Part shown: piece by piece, positions 1-12,101 of the stretch
Layout: each line of letters starts with the position of its first letter
How positions within the stretch are numbered: the first letter of the stretch is position 1
Assembly: GCA_035610365.1 (NCBI GenBank)
Contig: CM069432.1
Coordinates: forward strand, 164,484,035-164,548,034
DNA from: Aquatica leii
Taxonomy: Eukaryota > Arthropoda > Insecta > Coleoptera > Lampyridae
Direction: 5' to 3'
Length of the DNA: 64,000 bases
Translations under genes and position numbers: made by a program
Notes under the pieces: generated by a model
The model's input: only the letters and a program-made list of their open reading frames with translations
What the model was told of the DNA's origin: nothing
Database searches by the model: none

Positions 1-379
1 GCAAAAATTGGATGTAAAGAAATATACTTGAGTGACCCAATTAAATCGTATATGTTTGTGATTTTTCTGTTTTTCGATTTCATGTAATTATACTAGTGTT
101 TAAAAACAATTACCGATAATCTCAAGATGCTTTGTTTTAATACTTTTAACCAAAAGTTTAATGTAGATTTTAATATGAAATATTCTAATTTTACTAATTT
201 TAGTTCTGTTCTAATAATGTAACCTAGAGTTGGTCTTTGCAGATATCATTTTTTAAAAACAATTGTTTGAATGTCTTCAACATCTTCAACATAATTTAGA
301 CCCTAAATACTACAGTAGTACAGTAGTACAGCAGGTTAGGTTTGGTATCACAATAGCTTGGTATAAATTTATAATTTCA

Positions 380-1195
380 TGCCATTTTGCTATTTTTTTT
401 TGTTTTATAGTGTTAAGTAACATTCCTTGTGCAATACGAGCGTTCTGTATCGTTCTTTACTTGCTTTTTTAAATTTGCCATTAAAGTTTAATGTTATGCT
501 TAAATATTTAAATAAATTTACAATCTAAACTGGGTTATTTGTGTAACAGAAAGAATTCTTATTTATTTTATTGCGTTGTCTGCAAATGATAACTTTTGTT
601 TTGTTGATATTTACTTGTAGTTGTAAAGAATCGCAATACTGCTCTAAAAGTTTTAAATTTTTTTGTAACTGAACTGGACTATCGGTCAAAAGAACTAAAT
701 CGTCGGCATAAAGAAACATTATGACGTTGGTATGACTATCTAGTAAAATCCCAGTAATTCCTCTGGTCTAAAAAAAAGTTCTATGTCACTGATAAATAAT
801 AAAAAAAAGAGGACTTAGCGAGTCTCTTGCAGTACAACTTTGGTAACTTTTATTTGATCAGAAAATTCTTTACGATTATCGATGATTAAATGTGCTTTAT
901 TATTTAATGATTTTAGTACGCGATATGATTTTATTACTTACACCGAAGGTATAAAGCTTTGTCCATGAAAGTTTGTAGTTAACACTATCGAAGGTTTTTT
1001 TTAAAATCTACAAAAATACATTAATTTTACGTCGTTTGAGCCGAATTGAGTTGTTTATTAAACTGTTTAACACAAACACGTTTTCTTCGCAACCGTTGTG
1101 TTTTCTAAAGCCTGTTTCACACTCACGATGAAGTTTATAACTTTCTGAAATCTTATATAATCTATTATACAAAATTTGCGTAAATAGCTTTGTTA
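380..1195 (-). mobile_element. LINE reverse-transcriptase fragment
   Basis: Minus strand. Reading from 1195 downward: ITKLFTQILYNRLYK, CETGFRK, SIRLKRRK (fingers), VDFKK-FDSVN (motif A), a degraded QGDSLSP region, then the catalytic YADDLVLL with a following INKTKVIICRQR helix (525-719), and FKYLSITLNFNGKFKK (about 450-490). It is 5' truncated and carries several frameshifts and stops. The downstream end is not clear. Its 5' end joins directly to gypsy integrase sequence, so it inserted into the older gypsy copy. Clade is uncertain (jockey/CR1-like). Confidence 0.75.
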
Positions 1196-3900
1196 TGTGA
1201 TAATCTATTGCTACCAGGATGTATTTGTTTTTCAAATCAAGATCTAAAAACTGCTTTGCAGTGTCGATTACTACTCTCTCAAAAGGGCTTCCCGAGTTAT
1301 ACTGTTTCATTGGTGCTTTGAGTTTTTTTCTAGACCATTTGCCAGCGCGCAGACCGTACGCTTACATGACGTTTTTTTTGCAGATCACTCGGTACAATAT
1401 TTTTCAAACTTTCTCTAATGTCTTTTTTTAGCCAAAGTGTTTTTCGATGTACTATTGTGCAGATGTTGCAACACCTGTGACACTCGGCTCTTCGGTACTA
1501 CCAACTGCAGCCTGTTTGCACTCTATAGGATCGTTTAAAAAACCGTTTTCTATTGTCAAAAATTTTCATTTATGTCTTGATGTTTCTGTCCAAAACACTT
1601 ACTTGTTCCTACGTCGTCGACCGTTTACTTTCCAGGTCAGGATTATTTTTATATTGAAATCGTTTTCTTGTTTGCGACGCTTAGGTTCCTACTCGTCATC
1701 AACCATAGCAGTAGCATAGCAGCAGTAGACATTAGATTTTTTCTTCAAGTCGTAAACAATAGCTACAGTATGTTGGACATGCTCTTTTGGACAAAGCATT
1801 AGCGTTCTGATGACTGATTGCTACACTGTTTTCTGTGCCATAGTCATAATCTTGCAGTCTTTTGATCTATTTTGCTAATTGTCCTTCTGTATTACCAAAC
1901 TGCACTGTCATTTCAAAGCGGCGTAGTCCGTTCTTAGTAAAAATTTGTTTCCACACAAATATTTATAGAAGTGTTTTATAGACTTAACAACTTCAAACAG
2001 CTCTTTCAGTTTCCTAGCCTGTACCAAATTTTACTAAAACACGTAATGATTCTTTTTTGTCTACTTTTCACCTGTAAAAGAAACAAATTTTCTATCTTTT
2101 CTTAGGTAACTTAAAATTGCCAAAGTGACTAGAGTCTTAGCCATGCTTACACTGTTCAAACTTTGTCTGGGTTAACCTTTACCACTAACGTGGTCAAGAT
2201 ACTGCACTTATTTCTTAAATACGTGGTACTTTATTGGGCTCAGTATTAGATTTTTCCTACGTAGTCGTTGGAACACTTCTTTTATGTTGTTTGAATGTTC
2301 TTCAAACGACCTTCTAACTACAATTACATCGTTTAGATAAACCATACACGCATTCTAAGACAGTGCTCGCAAGATGATCTGCATCGGTCAAACGTTGCAG
2401 GAGCGTTAAACAGACCGAAGGGCACAAACCAGTTCTAATGGTAAACGCTGGCTTTTAAAAACCTTTGGGTTTTAATTTAATATTTCAGTAATCACTTTTA
2501 AAATCCAACGTGGAAAACCACTGAAATGCTAACCAGGTGTTTAAATGATCGTTAATTCGCGGTAAAAGGTAGCTCTTCTTTTTGACTGCGTTGTTCAGCT
2601 GTTTGTAGTCTGCGCAAAACCTTGTTAAACTATCTTTTTTTTATTAGTACTACTGGGAACGATCATAGACTATTTAAAGATTTATTTACACCTTTTCACC
2701 TGTTATCAGTAATTTTTTGTTTAGTTTCTTTTTTCTTTGTCAAAACAAGTTGGCGTTGATGTTATCGGGGCAAGCGTCTCGGGTATTGATTTTGTTTTAC
2801 ACGTCAAATTTTTTCTTTGGAACTGCTATCTAGCGCAAACACATTTTAATACTGCTGGATAAACGTTTTAACTTTAGCTAGCTGTTCTTGGTTGAGGTTC
2901 TGGCATTTAGAGCTAAAAATGCTTAATAGATGTTGTGAGCACTTTTTTAGCGACGTAGCTTTATTAGAATTCACGCATCTCACAATCTGAGATAATGGAG
3001 TACATTGGCCTACTATTGGCACTGGTACTAATATTCTGCCAACCAGAAGTACTTACTTACTTTAATTTGTTTTTAATTAGTTCAATTACGCGAATATAGC
3101 TCTTCTATTCAGGAGTGTCATCATCACACTTTTAGTTCTTCTGGACAGAGTCACGCTTTTACTCAATCAGACTCGCATAACTGCCTTCTCTGACGATTTT
3201 AAAAAAAAATTTTGGCGTCGATTTTCAAGACATCGTGTTTTATATACAAATGGAACTCATACTTCTTTATAAAGTACATTTCCAGGATAACTTCTTCTGT
3301 TGATGGTCTAGTACTCAATTGTTCAAACCAATGGTTACTTTTACTTCTTCGTAAGTAGGTATTTTTTTCCCGTCGCCATTCAAAGTTGTGTTACTGGTAA
3401 TGTCTTCTCATTCTTCAATAACATGTCAGAACAAATAATGATTTTTGTCAATTTCCTGTCAACTAGTAACTAAACACTTTGTCCATTAATCTTGCCATTG
3501 AGATAAATGCTGTGCAATTGGTTTATAAACGATTTGAATGGTAATTTCCGGTACACGACTAAATGAGATCAACTTTTGTTGTTTTTTGTTTAACTCGTTC
3601 CAGGTTTTTGAGCGTTTTTCTTACTTTTTTCTTTGATTTAGTACGGTATTGTTGTACGCGGCTTATTTCACTGCAGTTTGAAGTTGTTTCTTCTCTTAAA
3701 CAGTTTTAATTTGGTTTTCTACGTTCGTTCGTATTTCTTCTATTTTTTAGATTTTCTATTAATTTTTGAAAAATTTCTCTTTCATTTTTCTAAAATAGTT
3801 TTCCGTATTTGCATTTATCGGTTTTAGACAATTTTTTTATTAAATTGATAACGAGTTATCGGCACAAATAAAAAGTTTAATAATAATCACTTTTTTGTTT
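1196..3900 (-). mobile_element. Ty3/gypsy LTR retrotransposon fossil
   Basis: A broken, old copy on the minus strand. Recognisable parts from low to high coordinate: integrase core (SPFERVVIDTA ... YILVAIDY, about 1196-1310), end of RNase H with a degraded LQDYDY-type segment (about 1840-1900), and reverse transcriptase (VYL-D box near 2330, PFG-NAPATF near 2410, FCADYKQLNN near 2600). Protease/gag remnants probably extend to about 3900. Many breaks are present. I did not identify paired LTRs; a terminal repeat may lie within 3850-4300. It was later hit by a LINE. Confidence 0.7.
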
Positions 3901-5348
3901 ATTTATACGTTAAAATTGCGACCCAACACTTGACACCTACTTTAAACTAACAAAACTTACAAGTAATTTATATATATATATAACTATAATATATATTTAC
4001 TGACCGCACTTGTTATTTATCTAAAACTGGTCTTTGTTTATGTAAACAACACGTTTACTAACACAACGCCGTTTTATTTAGACATGTGCACTTTATTTAT
4101 ATAAACCGATAAAATCTTTTTTTGATGTTTTCGACTAACTAACTAACTAACTAATTTCCTCTAAATATTTTTGCATTCTTTCGTTATCAGAATCCAGAAT
4201 ATTCTATTCTTTTTGATCAACGTTCCAAAGTTTCCAAATACTTTGGGAACGGTTTTATATTATTATACATACACAAAGCTTCCTGTTAAAGCACTGTTTT
4301 CTTTTAATTTAATTTATTTTGTTATAGCTTAACAATGAGTTATTTTTTAGCTGCCGTGAAAGTTTTTAAATGTACCATAATTTAGACAGTTTTATTTACT
4401 GCAAATTAAACTTTACTACATGCATCACATTGTTTTTATATTTTTCTAATATAATTTTTACTACACAAAACATGATTTTATAAATTTTCGATTATAATCT
4501 CTTTATCGATATTTTCTATTGTTAAAAGTAGGAGCATAAAATTTTATGTTAAAATTGCTATTAAAAAGAAGAATTTTGAAAACATCAGTTCTAACATGTT
4601 TTCTGCTAATATTTTCTATTGGCCAAAATACGTTTCGCATTCTACAATTGTTTTTTGTCTGTTTTGTTCATAAGTACATTTTAGAGTACTGTAAAAATAA
4701 CATTAAGCATTATTTAATATAGATTAAATGAATTTATCATTTTAGTTTAATTTTATTAAAAAGTGACTTTTCAAAGATTATAAAATAACCAAGTCAAACA
4801 ATGCAATATTACATTTCTTGACGCCAAAACACAATAAATAAATTGAGAATATATGTTAACGGCAATTTATATAGGCGAATAAAACAGTATATTCAAAACT
4901 GACTTACAAGAAAATTGCAGTGCAATATCTTGAAAAAATTTATTGAGATATTTGTCTTAGATTTAAAAAATAATTTCTGTGCAAAAGCAAATAGTTTATG
5001 GCATTTGTAGTAGTGAGATTAAAATTTATAAGACTTTTTTATACTGATAACTGTAAAATGTGATACTGTTTACGTACAATAGCGCTTAAAGTTTTTATAT
5101 GCAACTTATATTTGTGCACTAGACGTTAACTGCAGAACTAATTCCGAATCTAAATGTAAAAAATTATTTCTAATAATTGACATAAAAACTTAATAATGCG
5201 TAAAAGAAAATGTAAAGCTACTAATTTCTTTATGTAGTTTTAGTTTAGAAATTGAAAATACAAATTTAACAGACTGTAATAGGTAAACACGCATAATAAT
5301 TAAGTGAAAATTATTTTAAAACCAAATGTACTTTTAAACTCTAAACAT
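3901..5348. other. AT-rich intergenic DNA downstream of the cyclase gene
   Basis: No gene seen. It contains a short (TA)n run near 3970-3982, a four-fold AACT repeat at 4135-4153, and possibly the terminal repeat of the gypsy fossil. Otherwise unremarkable AT-rich sequence. Confidence 0.5.
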
Positions 5349-5354
5349 TTTATT
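5349..5354 (-). terminator. Candidate polyadenylation signal of the guanylate cyclase gene
   Basis: An AATAAA on the minus strand about 100 nt past the stop codon. It is the first canonical hexamer I saw downstream of the gene. AT-rich DNA contains many such hexamers by chance, so this is a candidate only. Confidence 0.35.
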
Positions 5355-5449
5355 ATTAACGTACATTAAAATATAAATTAAATTATTTTAACTACAACAA
5401 TAAATTCTAGACTATGTCACAATAGTACATACAAAAATAAATGGTATAA

Positions 5450-5570
5450 TTAAGATTCCGCTCGTGAAAGAAACCAAACATTCATAGGTTCAGATTTGCC
5501 CTTCATAGAAACTGGGCCACGATATTCAAAATAGAATTGTTCGTCAAAGTTGTCTTCCCTGCATAAGTAT
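5450..5570 (-). CDS. Gycbeta100B: Guanylate cyclase beta-1 terminal exon 13
   Basis: The last 40 residues, from the codon split with exon 12 through [34 protein letters not shown] and SRAES to a TAA. The SMKGK-EPM-VWFLSR ending is characteristic of beta-1 subunits. The acceptor at 5572/5571 follows a T-rich tract. It is 18.4 kb downstream of exon 12. Confidence 0.95.
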
Positions 5571-8500
5571 CTAAAAAATGATATTGTTATTAGTACATAC
5601 AATGGTATAATTAGTTACAATACAAATGTCATTTTAATAATACTTTATGCTAAATTTAAGGAAAGTTATATTTGTAACTCTTTATTATTTAAATTTGTAG
5701 TATTGTTTGTTTAATAAAGTAAATGAATACCGTTTAATACAGTGTAAGATTTTAATAATGCAAATTATATCTGTCCTTGTTTAATCATTGTGACAAGTGA
5801 CACACTTCTTAAAAAAATATTCAAATCATGTTTACTACATTTTTATAAAATAATTTAGTGCTGTAATTAATTTAAAATTATAAAGTTATGTTTTGCTTTG
5901 AAGCAATTGCAATTTAAAATTAATTAGTTTGTATAATTTGGCCTAAAAATGATTATTTTAACCGGTTTATTAAGAATTATTCTTATTTGTCTAAAAATTA
6001 TGGAACGAAAATGTTCTTCTTTTGTTAGCAAAGAGACGCAATATGTACAGTGCGACAAAGTAAACAAAAACCCCGGAAAATATGTGAATTGAAATCCAAG
6101 TTTTGAACCTGTAAAAAATCCGACCAATCACAACTAAGAAATTCAAGCTGATACAATCCATACAATCCTTGACATAAGTTTGTATCGACTTGTCAATTGT
6201 GATTTTGCAAATCGCTGTTATTTTTGATTCTTTCCTTCAGTACTTAAAAACAGTTTTTTTCAAGACTGTGTTTATCTTATTTGTGGAATTGGTACGTATT
6301 ACAAAATAATAAACATGGATTTACAATCAACATGTGCACGATGTGCATATAACCTTAAAATGAGTTATGGCTTTTAATCATTTAATGCAATTGCGTTAAT
6401 TAATAATTATATAAAGACAGTATAGCTATGTTGCTGTAGATTTAATTATTTACGTTTGCTTTTAGTTGTATTATGGCTGATAAATCGAAGAAGACGGTTC
6501 ATTTTGAAACCCGGAACATTATTAAGAACGTTGTCGAGTTCTTTGATAAATTGAAGTCAGATGGTGTATGGTCATTTCCATTAGAGAAAGCAACCGAGTT
6601 AGCTGCTGCTGCGACAGGAAAATCGGTTTCTTTCATTAAAAAAATTAGGTAATTTTGAATGTATAAACATAATTTGTAAATAATCATTGTTATTATTAGG
6701 GCTGAAACGACAACATCTGAAAGTGGCATCTTAAAATCTCCCTCGAAAAAAAAAGAGAAGTGGTGGTTCTACAAAAATATCTTTTGACAGTATGGATTCT
6801 GGCATATTAAAACGAACTATTCATGAAATTTACACGCTAGATAAAAAAGTTCCTACGTTGAAAATGTTGGTTAACAAGATGCAGGAGAAAACTGGTATTC
6901 TGGGAGTCGAGAAACACTACGACATCATCTACACCAAATTGGTTTTAAATTTAAAAAGTGTCACAATAACAGAAAATTATTAATGGAAAGAAATGACATT
7001 GTTGCATGGCGTTCTCGTTATTTACGCAAATTACGACAGAACAATGACTTAGGTGCTAACAAGAAAGCAGTAACTCACTTGGATGAAACTTACATTCATC
7101 CTTCATATGGAGTCGGCAGTTGCTGGCAATCTGAAGAAGAACCAGGAGTTTACCGAACTGACAAGGCAGGTCCACGGCATATTATATTGCATGCAGGTGG
7201 TTTATATGGATTTGTCAATAATGGTCTTTTGATATTTCAATCGAAAAGTAAATCCGGAGATTATCACGACGATATGAACCACACAAATTTTTTTAATTGG
7301 GTGCAAAAACAATTAATTCCAAATTTACCTCTAAATGGCATTGTAGCAATGGATAATGCACCTTATCATAGCGTTCAAATTAATAAGCCACCTAATCAAT
7401 CTACACGGAAACAAAATATTCGTGAATGGCTAGAAAAAAATGGAATACCAACAACAAGTGACATGCGTAAAGCTGAGTTGATAACATTGGTAAAGAAATT
7501 TAAATACAATAAAACATATTATGTTGATGAGTTATTAAAACAACATGGTCATACTGTGTTACGCTTGCCTCCATATCACTGCGAACTTAATCCTATTGAG
7601 CTCATATGGAGTTTAGCGAAGCGTAAAGTTGTGATGAATAATGTATCTCAACGTAATAGTGAAATTGAAAATTTAGTGAGAAATGCATTTGCAGAGATAA
7701 ATGTATCAGATTGGGAAAAATGTTGTGCACATGTTGAACATGTGGCTAATGAAATGTGGGAACGTGATGGATTACTTGATGAGACGGTAGAGACTTTATC
7801 ATTTCAAGTAAATACTGGTTCATCAGATGAAAAGGAAGACAGTTCTGAAGAAGAAAAGAACGAGCATTTTCTTTGATTTAGTGATTTATTTAAATATCAA
7901 TTTATTTTTCTTATTCACAATAATCATTATAATTTATACGTGACTACTTTTATAGTCGAATATGAAATACTTTGTTTACTTTATCATTTGTTTTTAAGGT
8001 GTTAGTTGTGATCAGAATATGTTGACGGTTCTTATTATATTTTTTTAGAAGTTCTTTCACTTCTGTATTTAAAGTTTTTGCAATAATTAAGGTTTTTCTT
8101 GTTTTGTTAAAAATATTTGTATTTATGCAATATTAAATTCTTATAAAACTTTAAATAAAGTAGATAACTATAAAATGTGTTATTTTTTGTAGACAATGCT
8201 TAGTTTTCAAATTCACCTGATTTGGATTTCAATAATTAGTGCCTACGTACAAGTTTTTTATTTTTATTAATTTTCTACTACATTTTATTTATTAAATAGA
8301 AATAAATTTGTTCACAAAATTTTGAAACATCCCACAAATTAGATTTAAATTTGCCGCGCTGATACTTTTTGTGTGGAATGTACCTGTCAAAAAACAGCGA
8401 CTTCCGTTACGCCTCAGAGCTTTCGTTTAATCGGTTGAACTGTAATTACGTTATTTTTTTAAACTTTACCAAAAGAAATTAATCAATTTCAATTTTAACT

Positions 8501-8994
8501 CAGATAATGATAAATAAATATTTAATATAATTAAAAAAAGTAATTAATTTAATCTAAAATAATAAATTTTTATTTATAGAATCTAAAATAAGTAACAAAC
8601 TAGTTAACGTGGTTTTTAATCTATCTACCTAAAAAAATAAAATCTAGAACTACTAAATTTTAACATCTAAATAAAACATTCAATTATATGTGCATAAAAA
8701 AACGTTGCTAAAGAAAAACTATTTTTTGCCATAACTAGACTAGACTAAGACATAATGTCATTGTAAAGTTAAAATTACAAGATGTATAACAATAGCAAAT
8801 ACAAATACTTTAAATTATAGAAAACGTTACCAACACAAAAGATTAAGATGAAACATTGTTTTTATACAAAACATTTACTTACATAAAAGGTTAACAACTA
8901 CAGGTATACTTAAATAAAAATGTATTTATATAAAACGTAATTACTACTAACAATTTATACGTAATGTTTTTTAAGCTTATCTTTAAAATAAAGA

Positions 8995-9047
<53 letters not shown>

Positions 9048-12000
9048 TAAACTGCACGCAATTGAGCCCGATATGTAAACAGGTGCCCGATGAGCCCGGG
9101 CGGTAACGCTTTTCTACACGACGTTATTAGCGCGCTGTTAATCCCGACTGCGTTGCCAATGTTATACACGCTCTAAACGTAGTTATTAAGCGAAATTCGA
9201 CAATGATTTGAAATTTTAACATTTGCGTTTAGTCTTTGCAGATAACTCTCTTAAACATCTTCCGATCTAATATTTTTTTTTAAATTTAACTTGATTAATA
9301 TTGACGTAACAAATAAACTTTCTGTAACAAATTAAATAATTTTCTTTAAAATGTAACTCTGCTTTTGGCAACTTTTTTAAAGAAATGTTAAATTTAACCG
9401 TTGCCGCAAGTTGCACGACTAACGTAGAGTGTGTTATTTGTCATCATTTGACACAAATTAATTTTTAAATCAAACTTACAATATACCGCATAATAAAAAA
9501 AATAATGATTCTACAATCGTATTTTGATGACATACGCATATATGTAGAGATGCGCCTAAAACTGGGATATATAACGGTTCTTCGGGCTAGAGAACGTAGC
9601 GTTTATATGTTCTACGGGCTCAACAAGAACCTGTTTACATGTTTGTACCTACATATTCTTATTTACGCACACGAAGTTTTTTTAATAAATTGGAAATAAA
9701 TTGAAAGCTTAGTTTTGAGCATACAGTATGTCATACAACATTATCATGAAATTTTAGTTGAAATTAAAATATGTATGTGATAGTAAATAGAATACTCTGT
9801 TTCAAATAACGAAATTGATTTGTTCCTTAATGTGGACGTTAAATGCCGATTAAAGTAACAGATTTATCATTAATCGGACCGTCACAAACTATTAAAAAAA
9901 GCTTAGAACGAACTACAGATCGTCATATAGTAACTCCAGAAACAATGTTCGATTTCTGCTCTAATGAAATTCTTGGCATAAAAATTAGTTTTTTGTATTG
10001 AGTGTGAATGTTCAAGCTGCTGTAACATATGTATTAATAAGATAATAACATAAAAAGGTACAATAATTTAATATAGTTTAGGTTTTTTCACGGTCGCGGT
10101 TGATACTGTAAAGGTATTCAGTTTTCTATAATTGTGATGCTGTCAATATCGTTAAGCCAATAAGCTAAGCCTTCTAAGAAAATATAATGATTTATTTCAA
10201 AAAATTCAATATTCCATCATATGTTATATCTACGTAATAAATCTCACTTACAATACACATAATTTCAATGGAAATGAAAACATAATATCACGTTTAAAAA
10301 ACATTCAACCTACTTGCTATAATATAAGATACAAACAAAATAGATAAAACTACACTAAACATATAGAAAACAGACATGTAGTGTTCTATGAATTTTCACA
10401 CAAAAAAGTAACCAATTGCACATAATATTTTTAAGCTAATAAAATTACTAAGATATTTGCTTTAAAAAACCAAGTGTATAGGCACTAAGAATGTGACAAC
10501 AACAAGACGACCAATGTAACCTGAAAAACGCGATTTCATCGAATTTCAAGCATTTTTTTTGTACAAAAAGTGGGTTTTTTGTTCAGTTGTTGGGTTTATT
10601 CTTTTTAGGATATGTAAACTTAATTTCTGAATAACATTAGGGGCCTACATTAAACGACCAAGACACTAAAGTCAGTTAAAAATCACTGAAAATAAGTTAA
10701 AAAACGTATTTTTAGCAGCGTGTCATTGTTGATCGGTATTAAATAAATTTTGGTTGTGCACTCAAAAAAAGCATAAACATTATGTTTTTCAATTCGGCCA
10801 GGTAAAAACGGGCGTTCATCAAAAACTAAATGTGCGTAGATTTTTTAGGACTCTAAAATAAGTCAGCTTTTCTTTTTAGACGATTTCATATGAAATGACT
10901 CAAACTTTAAAAAAATATCTTATTTCTTGTAAGAAGTGGATTAACTGTTTGTCTTAATTATTATTTTTCTAACTTTTAAGTAAATTGTCATCATAATTAC
11001 TTAAAAACTCTGTGTCGATTTTAAAATTTATGACTGTAAGTTTTGTTTCTCTTTCTGCTATGACAATTTTTTTTTTCAATTTTGTTTGTAAAAGCTTTGT
11101 GTTGGTAAAACCAAATTTAATTTTTTTTAATTGTACAGTGTTATCTGCAAAATTATCATAACTTTCCATAATTGTTTCACGAGAAGTAATATTTTCCAAT
11201 TGATTCTACAAAACTCTTTCAAAATACTAAAAAATTTCCATGCCTCTAAGAATTTTTACACTACAAAACGAGATTCCTACATTGTTTTTAAAGATTTTTA
11301 GTAAAAGAAAAAATTATATGAGAAATGCAAATATCATATCCTAAGACATATTTTTTTCGTTATAACGTTTTTATTAAATGTATGTATTTATGTTTCAAAT
11401 TATTTTATAGGTATCACATCATGAATGAACCAACAAATCATTCTTGTAACTTTAAAGTTTCTTAGCTACCTATATTGTACTTTTGATCCAAATCTATTTA
11501 GAGGTTTTCAAATAATTTTTTCAATACTTTAATTTTAATTTAATTTAATAGTTATAAAAGTACCACATTCTACATATGTACGTACAAGCATCACGTAGAA
11601 ATTGCAAACGTTTTTAAAAATCAACTTCCGATTTTTGACTAAAACCGTTTGTATTGTTTTTGTGAAAAATTATTAAAACGTGATGATACTCAAAAAGTGC
11701 ATAAAATTCATACTAAAGTAAAATACACTTAAGAGTATACGTTTACTGCTTGTTATTAAGCCCATCCAACGTTGTCGCATGTTGGGCTGCACAACGTACC
11801 GCCCGTGTCTGTAAAAAGTTTGTATATAAAAGCGACCTCTGCAGCGACTAACTCTGAACTATTTTATATATAATGCAGATATAAACGGTACAATATGAAG
11901 CCCGGCCAAATTTTTGGATTTACACGTTTTGATGCTTATACAATCGTATTTTGATTATATACACATGGATACGTAGATGAGCCCGAAACCGGGCTTAATA

Positions 12001-12066
12001 GCGTTTCTTCGGGCTAAAGAGCGTAGCGTTTATATATTCTACGGGCTCAACAGCAACCGGTTTATA

Positions 12067-12101
<35 letters not shown>

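Noticed and set aside
1219-1719. Plus-strand frames of 70 and 90 codons
   Set aside because: They lie opposite the gypsy integrase region and have no family features.
8222-8233. TTGGATTTCAAT as the right end of the DDE transposon (inverse of 6088-6099)
   Set aside because: The left copy is 40 bp inside the left end, and sequence around the two does not extend the match. The TTTGTTTACTTT match at 7971-7985 pairs with the true left terminus and lies at the usual distance from the stop.
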